From: Durusdinium trenchii
Taxonomy: Eukaryota > Sar > Dinophyceae > Suessiales > Symbiodiniaceae
Direction: 5' to 3'
Length of the DNA stretch: 64,000 nt
Assembly (NCBI GenBank): GCA_963970005.1
Contig: CAXAMN010003947.1
Span: 255,820-319,819, forward strand
In this document: piece after piece, positions 1 through 11,447 of the stretch
Position numbering within the stretch: position 1 is the stretch's first letter
How the letters are laid out: every line of letters begins with the position of its first letter
Notes under the pieces: generated by a model
Told to the model about the DNA's origin: nothing
Databases searched by the model: none
The model's input: the letters and a program-made list of their open reading frames with translations, nothing else
Position numbers and translations under genes: made by a program

Positions 1-144
1 GTCGAAGTCGACACCTTCAATCTCCTCGGAGTTGGACATGCCCGGGAGATGGTGGTGGTGTTCTGGGGGGGGTTGGAGGGCTCCAAAGATGCTCCAGGCA
101 AAGTACGTGAGAATCATGCGACGCAGTGGGAGGACAAACAAGAC
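1..144 (-). CDS. Partial exon of a probable membrane protein, running off the window
   Basis: Minus-strand frame open from a TTAAG|G acceptor at 145/144 to the window edge. It begins VLFVLPLRRMILTYF and contains one hydrophobic segment of about 20 residues followed by a proline and histidine stretch (PPP, HHHH) and an acidic tail. The exon at 599-675 lies just upstream on the same strand. Together they resemble the end of the cytosolic domain plus the next membrane helix of OSCA/TMEM63-like channels, but this is only a resemblance from memory. There is no start codon in the exon, so it is an internal exon of a gene continuing leftward. Confidence 0.4.
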
Positions 145-598
145 CTTAACTTTAGATCTTTAGTGTGGGGAAGTTTTGGAAGTTCTGAATTCAAACGTGC
201 TATCCTTAAAGAGCCAGATTCAGATTGATCGATTGCCAAGCCCAGAAGCTCAATGGACTTTGTTCAAAAGATTGATTTGTCCTTCGAATTCGACTTGGGA
301 CGCCAGTCGCACAGACAGAAAACATCCTGTCAAGCAGCCACGTTTGGGAGCTCTGGCATCTCTATCACCTTCTTGTTCACACCTCGAGTGCGCGACGGTC
401 GGGCGACCGTTGGGCGACCGTTGGGCGAGGCGGCGCGACCCGCGCGACGCGACGCGTTCGATCTGCAAGCCGCCGGCGTTCGTTCAGGTCTGCCATGATC
501 AGTCAATACGACTAAATACGGTCCAAGACCCTTGGTTCTCCGTCTCGCGACGCGGTGTAGTCCATTCGGATCCTTCGGATCCTGCGGATCCGAGTGGC

Positions 599-675
599 CG
601 TACTTCTCCAGGACTTCATCGCGCTTGGACGCCTTGTTGAAGACCACGAAGGCTCGCCCCACAGATTTCAGGCGC
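599..675 (-). CDS. Internal exon, possible OSCA/TMEM63-like cytosolic domain
   Basis: A 77-nt minus-strand exon with a TTGAG|G acceptor and a GC donor (TACG|GCCACT). It reads RLKSVGRAFVVFNKASKRDE and onward. The GRAFVVF core followed by a charged helix is the type of beta-strand and helix seen in the RRM-like cytosolic domain of OSCA/TMEM63/CSC1 channels. This is a short match and the assignment is tentative. Neighbouring candidate exons of the same strand lie at about 1097-1210, 1501-1557 and 1761-1815, and a hydrophobic exon lies at 1-144. Confidence 0.35.
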
Positions 676-1096
676 CTCAAGAAGTCCCCCAGGTGGAAAT
701 CGCTTGGGTGACTGGAGGGTATAGCTTTTGCAGAATGCAAATCCACACAGGGTGTGATAGGCCCTGCTAGGCTGCTGGGGCCTCAGAAGCGATTGCTGAA
801 TGATCTGAATGAATGTCACCTACTATGTCACCTAATTATATAGTTAGAGGTCCAAAACCCGAGGATAGATCCGAATTTCTGCAGGGTGGCTCAGTCATGG
901 CGAATTCATGGCAAATAGCTTTGGCATCCTGCTATTCACCAATTCGTCAGCCCCCAGCGCTGCTTTGGCGTGTACTGGCCCTTCACCCCCAAGTCGCCCC
1001 ATCTTAGATTTCTAGTTCTCAACCGAGTTCCCTGGCAAAAAGAACTCCGCTTCACATCTGCTTCACCTCGCCCCACTCCCCAGCCACCCGGTGTTT

Positions 1097-1815
1097 TTGT
1101 CGGCCCAGGATCCCATCGTTGAACATCCGCTCGGTCTTCTCCTTATCCTCCGCTTGCTGCTTCTCCCATTCAAACATCCGGGACGTCCAACTCTTCCGCC
1201 CCTCGAAGGCACCGATCTGGAACTCCTGGAGCTCCACAGCCCGAAAAGAACCAACGAAAAGGACTGCCAGGGGCGTTCTCCAAATGGGATGACATCGCTT
1301 GACACTCCCATTTGGATGATTCTGTTTTGGTGGACTCGCGGCAGGAACTGCTTCCAAAAGTTTTCTTTTCTCGTAGGACATCCATCGGACCTTCTCAGGA
1401 TTCTCAGGTCTCTATCGGACCCGCTCAGCAAGCGACGCGTCCCCGGCACGACGCGTCGCGCGAATTGGCGTCGGCGAAGTCGCTTTCGCGCGAATGCGCC
1501 TTGTGGCGGGTGATGTTTGAGAGGATTGTCTCCACTTCCGTGCGCAAAGTGAAGTCCTGGATGGATAGATGTGGGCCCTCGCTAGTGGAAAAATATGGAA
1601 AGATATGTAAAAATGAAGACCAAAAATGAAAAGAGGACCTCCTCTTCCAGTGTTCTACCAATATTGTTTTCGGGTGGATGGGTTTTCTGCATATACGATC
1701 AAGGGAAGAGCGGAGTTGTGCCGAAGGTCCGAGAGGTCGTAGGCAATACTTACCCCGTGGATGTCGCCCTCGTCCAGCTCCATGTGTTGCCGGAGTTGCT
1801 TCTCCAGCATCTTCT
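1097..1815 (-). CDS. Group of three candidate exons, coiled-coil-like, unknown product
   Basis: Three minus-strand stretches look coding. About 1761-1815 reads QKMLEKQLRQHMELDEGDIH and ends at a GTAAGT donor, a strong 5' splice site. About 1501-1557 (57 nt) reads DFTLRTEVETILSNITRHK between an AG|G acceptor and a GC donor. About 1097-1210 is a lysine- and glutamate-rich helix including RMFEWEKQQAEDKEKTERMF. They are in the order expected of one gene that continues to the exons at 599-675 and 1-144. I do not recognise the family, and exon ends other than those named are approximate. Confidence 0.3.
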
Positions 1816-3183
1816 GCAACTGGGCCTATGGCAACACGCCGATATTCTGCCAAGTCAGTTTCTCCAACGAAAAGAATGAGGGCACCTGCAAGCTAGTTAT
1901 AGGCGGCAAGCACTTTCTTGCCACGCTGGCTACAAGGAGCTATCAAAAAGTTGCAGCAAGCAAACTCCAAGAATAGCAACAGGCCAAAGCAACACAAGCC
2001 GCAAGAAACCACATCCCCGACACGACAAGTAGCGAATAGCTGGAGAACTGACGAACCAGCTTGGGCAGCGAAAACTTGTTGGCGAGCTATCCGCAGAACA
2101 AACAGAGGTCAAAGGCTCTCTGTGCCAAACTCTTTCCGTTCAAGCTGAGCCCTGCCTCATTCGTGGTGCTCGCTGGCAAGCCCGTCCTCAAGACAAAAAG
2201 AGAACACCCGTCCGTCGAGAAGGCACAACAAAGAAGCTTTTCCAATGTTCATGCATCCCAGAAGGAACCAGAACACCGAGACAGCACCAGTCTCAGGCCC
2301 CGTCAGCAACACGGCATAGTCCGAGCTGTCCACGTTCTGCTCATCGAACCAGGTGTAGAAATGGTAGCAACCTGGTTTACATCAGTCGCAGAAATGGATC
2401 ACAGTACAACACGTAGGTTCCCATGTTCCCACAATAGGGCTATATATAGAGGTTATCGGTTATCCTCGGTGTTGGAATTGCCAAATGTAGAAGTTGTGGG
2501 GAAATAGGGAAGGACTGAGTAAGCTTGAGGTAAATTGAAATTCAGAACTTCTGTGGCTGGTATCAACCCCAAAAGTGTGTTCCAAGGAACTGTAGCTCTG
2601 CTGCAACGACAGCACCTCAGTGTGGTCTCAACGCTGTGACAGCGCCTTCTTTGACTCCATTCGCTCACGTGACAGCGCCGTGCTGAGGGTGCCACAAAGA
2701 TGAAACCCCACATCGCACCTGGGAGCGCTCCCAAACACACCGAGCACCGGTCAGCTCATGAACACCGGTCCTTCAGAAACTTCATCTTTCGGACAAGAAT
2801 GATGCCTCCATGAGCGGTCTCATGCGGTTTCCATCTCCAAGGTCAACCCCAACAACACAGGGCATTCTTGCTCAAACACACTCAATGACCCTTTCGGCAC
2901 TCGGTACTCCAGAAAGAATGGGGCACTCGGTACTACAAAGGGAATGGGGCACAGCCAGGGGCAACAGTTCTCTCAAACCCGGCATAAAATACTTAGCACA
3001 AAGCCTTGGTATAGGACCAGGACACCTGTTCGGGATCTCCTAGTGGAAAGGCCAACAGGAATACTTCCTTCTGCTGCCCTACCAGAGTGAAGAAGCAGCT
3101 TGATCGACATTCAACAGTTCACAGGCGGAACGGGTTGAAATCCGGAGCGCTCCGATCCATTCGGATCCCCTTTCCAGTACTGT

Positions 3184-3290
3184 ACTCATAATGTCCCCCG
3201 ATGATCCCTGATGAGGGCCACCAATAAAGCCAGAGTGGCACAAGGTCCAAAAGCTATGCTCTGCGAAATCTTGCAGGGCCTCGGCCTAGG
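3184..3290 (-). CDS. Candidate hydrophobic exon
   Basis: The minus-strand frame carries a run ISQSIAFGPCATLALLVALI, which would make one membrane-spanning helix. It is codirectional with the flanking candidate exons and could belong to the same membrane protein gene. Splice sites were not resolved, and nothing beyond hydrophobicity and open frame supports it. Confidence 0.2.
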
Positions 3291-4111
3291 TGGCTCCATG
3301 GTGCTCCAAAAACTGCTGCCCAAATGTCGTGGCGACAGCTGAAGGCATGCAATCGAACGATCATTGACATGCAATCTAACGAAGCACTCATGCTAGCTTT
3401 TGGGAAGAAGACCCAGATCCTCCACGAAGGCCTTGCACCAACGGTCCGAACCCCCCCAAAATCGAACCCCCCATGCGGCTCTCTTCGTCAGCACCGACCA
3501 TTCCGGTGGCACACGTTCAGCCTACCACAAATCTCCAGCGGACCGCCGAGACCGCCGAGCGAAGGTATGACATCCCACCCAACACGATCAACTCCGGTGG
3601 AGATGTAAAAGACTCCCAATGTAACCCCAATCCATTCCACCCGATCCAACTCTGATCTTCAAACAAGGCCCAGCCAGTGAACGTCATCGATGTTTCAGGC
3701 CCAACCCGTCCCGCTCATCCAGGCCACGCGCAGCTCCGGTGTGAAGTGCGCACATTTCACCAACGGTGAGAAAAGCACCTCTGCGCAAGCCCGGGAGCTC
3801 AGCAGAGGGTGCTCGGCCCACTGGAAGAACAAGGCACGACTCACCGTCCAAAGTGACCCTTTCAAAAGCCCCTCCCGAAGATGGTCAGATCAAATTAAGT
3901 CAGAGATCGGAGGGAAGACTTATGACTTATGGATATGAGCTGCGGATTGTCCAAATGGTTCAGATCAGTTCTCTCTGTCCTGCCCTGGATGAAGTGATGT
4001 TCCCCTTTCAGAGTTTGACCTCACCTACACAACACATGTCCCATGCATTTGGTATGGCCTTGAAATTAGCTAGCTAGCTCCCTTCATAGCCCATGGCGGG
4101 TCTTCGCTTGA

Positions 4112-4190
4112 AAAGAGTCTCCCAAGTTGCTAGGGGCTCCTGGCCTTACTACTAGGAGCAAGGACGCTACTAGGGGCTCCTGGCCTAGCT
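4112..4190. repeat. 40-bp direct repeat of the CTACTAGGAGCAAG family
   Basis: CTAGGGGCTCCTGGCCT occurs at 4130-4146 and again at 4170-4186, separated by TTACTACTAGGAGCAAGGACG. The CTACTAGGAGCAAG wording recurs at 6706-7012 and 46311-46400, so this is a small member of a dispersed repeat family. Confidence 0.6.
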
Positions 4191-4249
4191 CTCGGGTCGC
4201 TCGCCTTCCAACCCCACCCAGGCCATCGGCGCCGCCCATGGCATCCCGG

Positions 4250-4400
4250 TGTCGTCTCCAAGGCACAGCTGGCGTCGTCTCTGACTTTTTGAAGGCATCC
4301 AGCATCTTATCCAAGATCACCTCCTGGTGCTGAAGCGTGTTCCAATGGATGGTCTCTTTCTCCGGTGGGGTAGATCGATCGGCAGTCCGGCGTTCGGCAT
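4250..4400 (-). CDS. Candidate exon, helical, unknown product
   Basis: The minus-strand frame reads ETIHWNTLQHQEVILDKMLD and continues through a lysine-rich helix to about 4250. Codon choice is reasonable and CAG|GAGGTG offers an acceptor inside the run. No family is recognised. It is codirectional with the exons on either side. Confidence 0.25.
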
Positions 4401-4739
4401 CGCCAAATGCTGGGGTCGAAAGGAAGGGCGGAAGGGAGGGGAGGAGAAGAAGGATAGGACGGAAGCTGAGGAAGCTGCTTGATCTCTTGATCCAAATCCA
4501 CAACCTCGCAATATCTCTTATCCACCTGCCTCCTTCATTGGGAGGTACTTCTGGAGACCAGCAGGTGCGTAGAGCCTCGAGCCGATCTTGGTGGGTTTCT
4601 CTGGCCTACGAGCAGCAGCTCACACATCAAGACACGAGACCACTGATATGCTTCACCAAGCGGCATGCACATGCCTCGGTGGCACGTCGTCAGGCCCTTT
4701 CCCACCATGAATGCAACTAAAAACCACGAACGAATGGGA

Positions 4740-4868
4740 AGCATCGAACGCACGGCATCTGGCCATGGGGCAGGCCACGCAAACCAGCCCACAAAGTCCC
4801 ATATGGAAAATCCGCTTGTAGTACAACGCCACGCCAACTCCTCCAGAGCTCAGGATGTGTGGGAACAT
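4740..4868 (-). CDS. Candidate exon with one membrane helix
   Basis: The minus-strand frame starts at an ATG at 4868 and reads HILSSGGVGVALYYKRIFHM and on into a cysteine-containing hydrophobic stretch. The glycine-rich turn followed by an aromatic, hydrophobic segment suits the first membrane helix of a channel or transporter. An in-frame TGA lies just upstream, so the exon must begin after it. Whether the ATG is used or a splice acceptor lies inside is unclear. Confidence 0.3.
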
Positions 4869-5182
4869 GGTGGGCCGTTGCGTGGACCATTGTCAAACTT
4901 CTACAACTTTTAAACTGTTTGCCTCAGAAAACGCCCTTTGGAGGGTCTTCAAGAGATATGGCACTTCCTTTGCTGAGGGGCCGGCTCTTAAGGAGTCGGG
5001 TCAATGGTGTCTTGAAGGGAACCTAATTGTAAACCCAAGCTGCCACAGCCATAAGTTATGGCTGTGAACGTCAAATGAGAATCATGGGCAAGCATGGTTG
5101 TGAAACCTGTGCTCAGTGGCTTAGTGCAAAGACCTTCCTTAACTAAGCCCCAGCCTGCAATGTCATCCTTCATCATGCTCAC

Positions 5183-5401
5183 CTGGACCCGCTGCACCGG
5201 TGGGCGGGCGAAAAACACGCGCCCGGCTCGCGCGCCGTGTTCCACCGGTTTTGCGGCTCGCTGGGGCTCCCTGGCGCTCAAGTCGAACCACCGCCGCGGC
5301 GTCTTTTCGCTCGTCCGGTCCTCGGGGCGACGTCCGCCTAATGTGGGATCCGTCGCGCCGCGAACGACGCGGCGCAAATCCAGTCGAAGCACTTCCCACA
5401 T
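5183..5401 (-). CDS. Candidate first coding exon, 73 codons
   Basis: Minus-strand ATG at 5401 opens a frame of exactly 73 codons that ends at a good donor, CAG|GTGAGC, at 5183/5182. The sequence is GC-rich and basic (MWEVLRLDLRRVV at the start, then many Arg and Pro). Start codon, strong donor and a length divisible by three support a real first exon. Downstream codirectional candidate exons at 4868 and below may continue it, but phase did not match directly, so an exon may be missing. No family recognised. Confidence 0.35.
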
Positions 5402-5569
5402 CTAAGGTTCAACCTGGGCAGCCTTAGTGTAGATTACTGGTTTTCCTCCCATACGATGGAGATATGGATGTCCGGATGCCAGGTTGCTAACCCTTTTTGT
5501 TGCTCCTGTGGGCCTTGGTGAGTTCCTTTTTTCTCATCACCCATCGCGCATCCAAGGGGCCCACTTGTG

Positions 5570-5633
5570 CAGCTTGCACAAGCGCCGGTGCCGACGTGCC
5601 TCGATCATGTTGCGCAGGTTCTCGTCCTGAGTT
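5570..5633 (-). CDS. Candidate basic exon, unknown product
   Basis: After a CTCAG|G acceptor the minus strand reads DENLRNMIEARRHRRLCKLH, a strongly basic helix, then approaches a stop. The acceptor fits the AG|G rule of this genome. It lies upstream of the candidate first exon at 5183-5401, so it may belong to a separate gene. Confidence 0.3.
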
Positions 5634-5721
5634 CGGCCGAGTCCGTGCTGAGTCCGGGGAGTTGTTTGTGGATATGAACTATCTAAGAGTTCTGCATGTT
5701 CATCTTTTCCTGTGCTTGTAG

Positions 5722-6705
5722 GGGCCCCTCACAGTGAAAGTTCCTTGGTTCTTGATTTCAGCCCATCTTGGCACCTCCCAACCAACTTCGACACATCCCG
5801 TCGAGGCTCGGCATGTTCGCTGCGATAGCCGCGGCAGTAGCAAATCAGCACCACCATCACCTCAGGCTTTGCGTGCCGCAGGCCGCGGGGATGATCTACT
5901 TGCACACTCAAGCCGTTGCTATAAGAGCACAACCGGAACCTTTCAATTCACGCAGCAGCAGTAGCACATCAAGAGCATGCCATAAATCATCACAAATCTG
6001 TTCTACTGGCATCTGGTGACACGCGAAGCTCACGCTCAGCTCGGCACCAGGAAAGCTATGAGAACCACCAGCACTTTCAAGACCTCGGGCGCCACTGAGT
6101 CCAAAGATGGATAAATTGCATGAATGAACCATCCAGGATGAAGGAAAGGGCGCTAAGGACAGCCTGCCACATGCATGTGTTCCACACCTTGCTCAGGCAC
6201 CATCATTGCATTGTTACTGCTGGCACGTTCTTGGCCAACCTGCTAGCTGCTAGCTGCATCCAGCTCATACCCGTCTCGCATATGCCATGCGCCCCTCTCA
6301 ACATCCCACTCTCGACGTCCGGGCCCCACACCGTGGCGCTAATCCCATGGGCATCCATGTAAAAGGTGCAACGATCATGTTCAAGGACAAAGCCTCGAGG
6401 AAGGTGAGATTGAGATGTGAAAGTCCAATCCTGGTTGAAATCTCCTCATACACTTTCATGTTGAGAGGTTGGTTGACAGAAACCACACTGAGTGTACCCA
6501 AGCCAATCGATTGTACATATGTGATGCAAAACTATGTTGATGACTGTGAGCACCTGCTCCAAGTGACACTTGGGAGTTGATAATAACTCCTTGATTGGCC
6601 ACTTGTAAAAAACAACCCTTCTGGCGTTGTCCAAACCTTTCGGGAAAGATCCGCGATTGGGTCCACAAAAGGAAATCCGGCATCTACTGTTCTATCAGGA
6701 ACAAT
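5722..6705. other. No supported gene
   Basis: Only short open frames with no recognisable motif, no convincing splice pairs and no repeats. Confidence 0.5.
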
Positions 6706-7012
6706 GGACGCTACTAGGAGCAAAGGGCATCGCTACTAGGAGCAAGGGCCTTACTACTAGGAACAAGAAGCTAGTAGAAACAATAAGTAAATAGNNNNNN
6801 NNNNTAGAAACAATAAGTAAATAGAAACAATAAGCTACTAGGAACAAGTGCATCGCTTCTAGTGACAAGTGCCTTACTACTAGGAACAAGAAGCTAGTAG
6901 AAACAATAAGTAAATAGAAACAATAAGCTACTAGGAACAAGTGCATCGCTTCTAGTGACAAGTGCCTTACTACTAGGAACAAGAAGCTAGTCGAAACAAT
7001 AAGTAAATAGAA
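6706..7012. repeat. 93-bp tandem repeat interrupted by a 10-N gap
   Basis: The unit holds AGAAACAATAAGTAAATAG, then CTACTAGGAACAAGTGCATC and CTTCTAGTGACAAGTGCC. The phrase GGAACAAGTGCATCGC starts at 6841 and 6934, giving a period of 93 bp, and partial units lie on both sides. The 10 N at 6795-6804 sit inside the array, so the copy number is uncertain. Related sequence is at 46311-46400 and 4112-4190. Confidence 0.8.
6795..6804. other. Assembly gap, 10 N
   Basis: Ten unresolved bases inside the 93-bp tandem repeat, probably a repeat collapse. Confidence 0.95.
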
Positions 7013-8024
7013 TTTGCGATCAGTACCTCAACATCACATGGACACTCCAGCGATCCGCCGGCTCGCCACTCCGACCGCTTCGCCCGGGCGCGAGAAAGGC
7101 GCCTGGGAAGCACTCTTTGCACTCCGTGTGCGACGTGCAGTAGCGGCAGCCTGCGGAAAACAACGCTGATGCCTGATTTCTACATGCTATATATAGTTGC
7201 CAAATTCCACATGACCTGCCCCTTGCTGGTGGCCGTTTGTCAACCAATGTGCCCATCAACCATCCCAATTCATGTTCGAATTCAAGAACCTTTGGACATG
7301 TCCCACTCCATTGGTTCATTTATTCTTGCAGAAGTCTAAGTTCCAAACATCTGCCGAGCCTAGCACGGAACAAGGCGTGCAAAGTTTGAGCTCAAAATCC
7401 GGCCGAGCATGGCCAGGGCTATATTCAGCGCACTCCTTCACAAGGCATTGCAAATGGATCGGGCCCCAGAGATATCTCAAGAGCTTGGGTATCGATGGAA
7501 TGGTCTTCACCCTATACACCATTTATGGGCAACTCTGTCAAATCTGAATCATGTTTCTGCGGAAAAAATCTGCGGCGAACGAGCGGAGACTCCTCTGGAG
7601 TCACGCACGTGAAAATGCACGGAAAACTTGGACTGGCAGCAACCATGGGGCAAGAGTCCTTAGTTGACAGTGCTGTTTGGCACCAAAATGTTTTTAGAAA
7701 TACCTGTAGGAAGTTCATATAGTTGTGAAAAATTCTGAATGGATCATCAGTAACGTTAAGGTCACGTCCGAAATCTCATTCCATGTAGGCAAGGGCATCC
7801 ATGGTCAGTCACGCGCTGGACCGCATGACATGACTTGACATGCATTCAAGGCGTGTCAGTCAAGGCACTGGACACCGGATTTGCGTGTAGCTCATGGTGC
7901 AGTTGGTGTATTGTTCCACCCAGCACTCGGCGGTCTTTCCTTTCGGAGGAACGAAACCTGACAACCGCATACAACCACTCGGCTCGGCTTGTCACAGCAA
8001 AACAAGTGACACACCCACAGCGTA

Positions 8025-8213
8025 TCACTCAGCCAGGCAACCATCCGATGTTTCCACTGCAGAAGCCCCGCATGCACCTTCCAGCTTGTCGATCATCCTC
8101 AGCAAAAGTTCCATCTCTTCCATGTGTCCACGCGCTCTTGCATATACATTCTGTGCTCCAAGCCTACGAAACCCTGCCAAGATGCTGTACAGCACTCTTA
8201 GTTGCGGCTTCAA
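8025..8213 (-). CDS. Small coding-like fragment, unknown
   Basis: The minus-strand frame of 62 codons reads LRVLYSILAGFRRLGAQNVY followed by a charged helix and GACGASAVE. Composition looks like real protein and the stretch is reminiscent of dinoflagellate retroelement gag-like proteins, but I cannot name a family. No clear splice sites. It precedes a region dense in retroelement debris (9.7-17.8 kb). Confidence 0.25.
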   Translation of the reverse strand: MKPQLRVLYSILAGFRRLGAQNVYARARGHMEEMELLLRMIDKLEGACGASAVETSDGCLAE

Positions 8214-9771
8214 TCACATCCTCCCACCAGCTCACACACCACAAAACCACTGGTTTTTTCAAAAACAATTCGTCGAAGCACTGGCCTTCAGCCCATCTTT
8301 CTCATGTGCCGCTGAAGCAACCGCTGTCAGCACCCACCATTTCCCCGGCATCACGTGCGCCCCGGCTCTATCCCCGGCCCTTTGTCAGCCACAAGCTTTG
8401 AGCCAAAGCACTCCCCGTGAATAAACTGAAGGATTTTACATTTTGGATGTTGAAGGTTAGTGTGTTTTACTTGTTGCAATGTTCTAAATAACTTTGGCCA
8501 GTCAACTGTTTTTTTTGATGTGCATACACGTCAAGTAACACCCCAGCAGCTTTGTCGCGCTGTGCCACTGCCCAGTTCAACGGCCTTGAGTTTCCCTGCG
8601 CGCTTCGAAGTTTCCCATAGCCTTGCCTTTCCGGGCCGACTTATCCGCGGATTGAAGGAAACCCCGCAAATACATACATCTATTACCAAGAATGGGGGAT
8701 ATGATATACATGATGCATCCCACACAGGTCTTGAAGCATCTCCTCAGAGTTTTCATGCATGCGTCACAGGATGCTCTGGCATTCTACTGCCTCTAATGGG
8801 TTGCTTGCCATCCCATGCAAAAACGCGAGAACTGCCTGGAACTACACCACCACAACAATGCAACAGAACGGATGCTCACGCCCACAGCGATTTGCACCTG
8901 GGCTATCATCAGCTGGTCTTCCCGGGATCGGTCATGCCTTAATTTGACACTAAACTGGGAGAACCCAAATTTCCCATTGCACCCGTGCAAGAACGAGGTT
9001 TGGTGTTTACCTAGCATTCAGCCGCTTCAAACGCGTACTGTCGCCTTCATCCGTGTCACAAACGAAATTGTTTCTATGAAAGGTTTCCATGAATTTCACA
9101 GGCAAAACCGCTCCTGATGCTTCTGAGCCCCACGCCATCCTCCAGTAACTGAATCTCGAGAAATGTGGCCTGCATGTCTGGGTGAGTTGGTGTTGGACTG
9201 CCCGTGACGGAGCGACATGGACGTGAAGGGACTGTCCAAAAGCACATTCGCAGCGCAAGATGTTGTGCGAAAACGTTGCTTTGCAACCTTTGAATCATAC
9301 CTACAACTAGGCAAGCTAGTGAAACGCCAACCATGACAACTCCAAGGTTTGCCGCCGCACTCCGGACAGCCAGATTTTGTTGTTGTGTTTTCACGGTCCA
9401 TACTTCAGGTCACCCTGCGGGAGTGGGGTAGTGGCCTGCCTGTTGCCGGGGGGAGCAACCCGGACAATCGAAACAAAACAAAAAATCACAAAACTATAAA
9501 TATGGAAAAAACGAAAAAGGAACAACAAGCGCAACAAGAGACTCGGTGGTTCGCGACAATTAGTGAAGGAAACGATGTGGAAAACCAGTAACAAGGAATG
9601 GGGACGGAGATGGGGTCAATGAAAAACATGGAGTCCTTACAGAAGTACACACACCAAAGACTGACAGACCAAAACAAAACTAACATCGTCGACTGCAAAT
9701 GGGCACAGGTGATTTCAAGTGGGCACAGCGAAACAAAACAACGGAGGTAATGTTCGAAGTAGCCCGACGGT

Positions 9772-9999
9772 GTGGCCGCGGCACGAACACCTGAAGCAAA
9801 AGCCTACATCATAGTTTGCATGGACGACCTACTATTCCTTGGAGAATACCAATTCGTGGACAAATTTTTCGTCAAGATCATTTTCACTTCATTTCATGCC
9901 GGGGGCGCGCAACAACAAACATTCCAATGGGCCTGTTTCTTCAACGGAACAAAGCTGAAGGAAACGAGGTCCGGCGTCCGGTGCGCGAAAAAAACCTGA
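9772..9999 (+). pseudogene. Ty1/copia reverse transcriptase fragment
   Basis: The plus-strand frame contains AYIIVCMDDLLFLGE near residues 11-25. This matches the catalytic YVDD box (C motif) of copia-type reverse transcriptase with the tyrosine-valine replaced by cysteine-methionine. The following FVDKFFVKI suits the next helix. No other RT motif or coding context surrounds it, so it is a short decayed fragment. It faces the opposite way to the copia debris at 10.0-11.9 kb, which shows that at least two insertions or an inversion are involved. Confidence 0.5.
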
Positions 10000-10042
10000 T
10001 CACGAGCGCAAGAATTAGTAAACGCATGTTCCGCTCGTGCTA

Positions 10043-11170
10043 TCATTCCGACCACGTGTTGTGGTCATGTTCCGCTCGTTGTTGTCCAACGCCCCGCGGT
10101 GTCCAGTGGCTATGACACATCCCTCCCTGTTCTTTGTTGCTTTGCTGCACTTTGTTGTGCAACTGCATCATCTTTTTGTTATGGCCTAGCCGTGGTAAAA
10201 CCTGTCTGTTCCGTTCCACCACGCCCAAAAGGGCTGCAGGCACCACTGGCTCAAGCTCCAAGGTCTCTGTACCACGCACCCAAAGCCGAGGGGTTCCCGC
10301 ACGTGTTCGTGGGCCCGAAATGGTATTTGGTTGCGTCTCTGCCTGTGCCTGCGCTGCTGCCGGTTCTGGCAGAGCCTGTCGCTCCTCCGCAATCGGCGCC
10401 GGCGAATGATGGCCGGGCGCATCCACAGTCCTAGGGTGAACACGATCAACATGCCCAACAAGAGCAAAAGGTTGAAAACGTCGATGTCCTCTTTTTGGCC
10501 TGACTGCCCACGCACTCCCTGGATCTGACAGGCGGCGTGAGCACCGCACAAGTGCAGATTTCCTTGGCTCCATGGTCTTCCACTGGGTCGGTGGATTTTC
10601 CTTGAGCGTCTTCACCATGCCCTTCTTCGATTCTGCGGTTCCTGCCGCCGCTTCTGCAGCTGTCAGTCCCCAAGATGGCAGTGCTTCTTGGACCCCCTTT
10701 CCCGTCTCGGGATGTTTGGCGAGGAAGTTGGCAATGGTCATGGTGCCTTTCACTTTGCGCAGTTGCAGTTGCCCAGCCTGCACGACCCCTTGGACGTAGA
10801 ACTCGCACACCTCGAGATGTCGGAATTTATTTTTTGGCCCGATCCGCTTGGCCGCCGTCAGGACACGCGGAAGTTTTCGGTCGCAAACCCCTTGAGGAAG
10901 ATGGCCTCTCGAGCAGCGCGGCTCATCCCACAGAGCTCAGCATAATCAGGTGAAATCAGGTGAACACGTGGCTGGTAGCCTCAGCTGCGTCTGAGTGGGG
11001 GCGGTCGCACCGCGAAAATACGTTAAGGAGGGCATCTGTGGACCTTCTGTCCTCGGGCCATCCAGCCCAACCGCTGTCGCTGCACAGCTCACCGGCAAGG
11101 CGTTGGTGCCCGTCGGGATCCAACACTGGTACCCGCACCACGTTTGCATGACTCGCTGTGCGGCGTGCCC
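10043..11170 (-). pseudogene. Ty1/copia RNase H and pol 3' end, decayed
   Basis: Read on the minus strand the RNase H landmarks of copia elements appear in order but in more than one frame. About 11145-11020 holds a GELCSDSGWAGWPEDRRST run (the D.DWAG...RRS box). About 10940-10880 holds YAELCGMSRAAREAIFLKG (the EAEY box). About 10850-10700 holds KNKFRHLEVCEFYVQG and then TIANFLAKHP (the KHIDVRxH...ADxLTK box). The remaining frame down to 10043 is Pro/Ala-rich. Frames change between the boxes, so this is a pseudogene. It sits directly after a gag remnant on the same strand, so the two may be one element that lost protease, integrase and RT. Confidence 0.55.
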
Positions 11171-11447
11171 GCTCTGTCACCGCGTGGACAACATCCCTTC
11201 GGTCAGCTGAACAGGTAAATGCCACTGGCCACAGCCGATCCAAAGCGCTTAGCCCACTCTTCGGTCAGTGGAGTGTCCTAAGGTCAAGTTTGTGCGATGG
11301 AACTGGCATTTTTTCTCTTCGATTCCGACGGCGACATATTTTGCGCGTGGCAGGATTGTTCCCGGTTCTCGACTCGTCGCACCACGACTGCTCCTTCGGC
11401 CTCTGGAGGTCGGGGAGTCAAACTGCCCTGGCGATCCAAAAGCAGCA

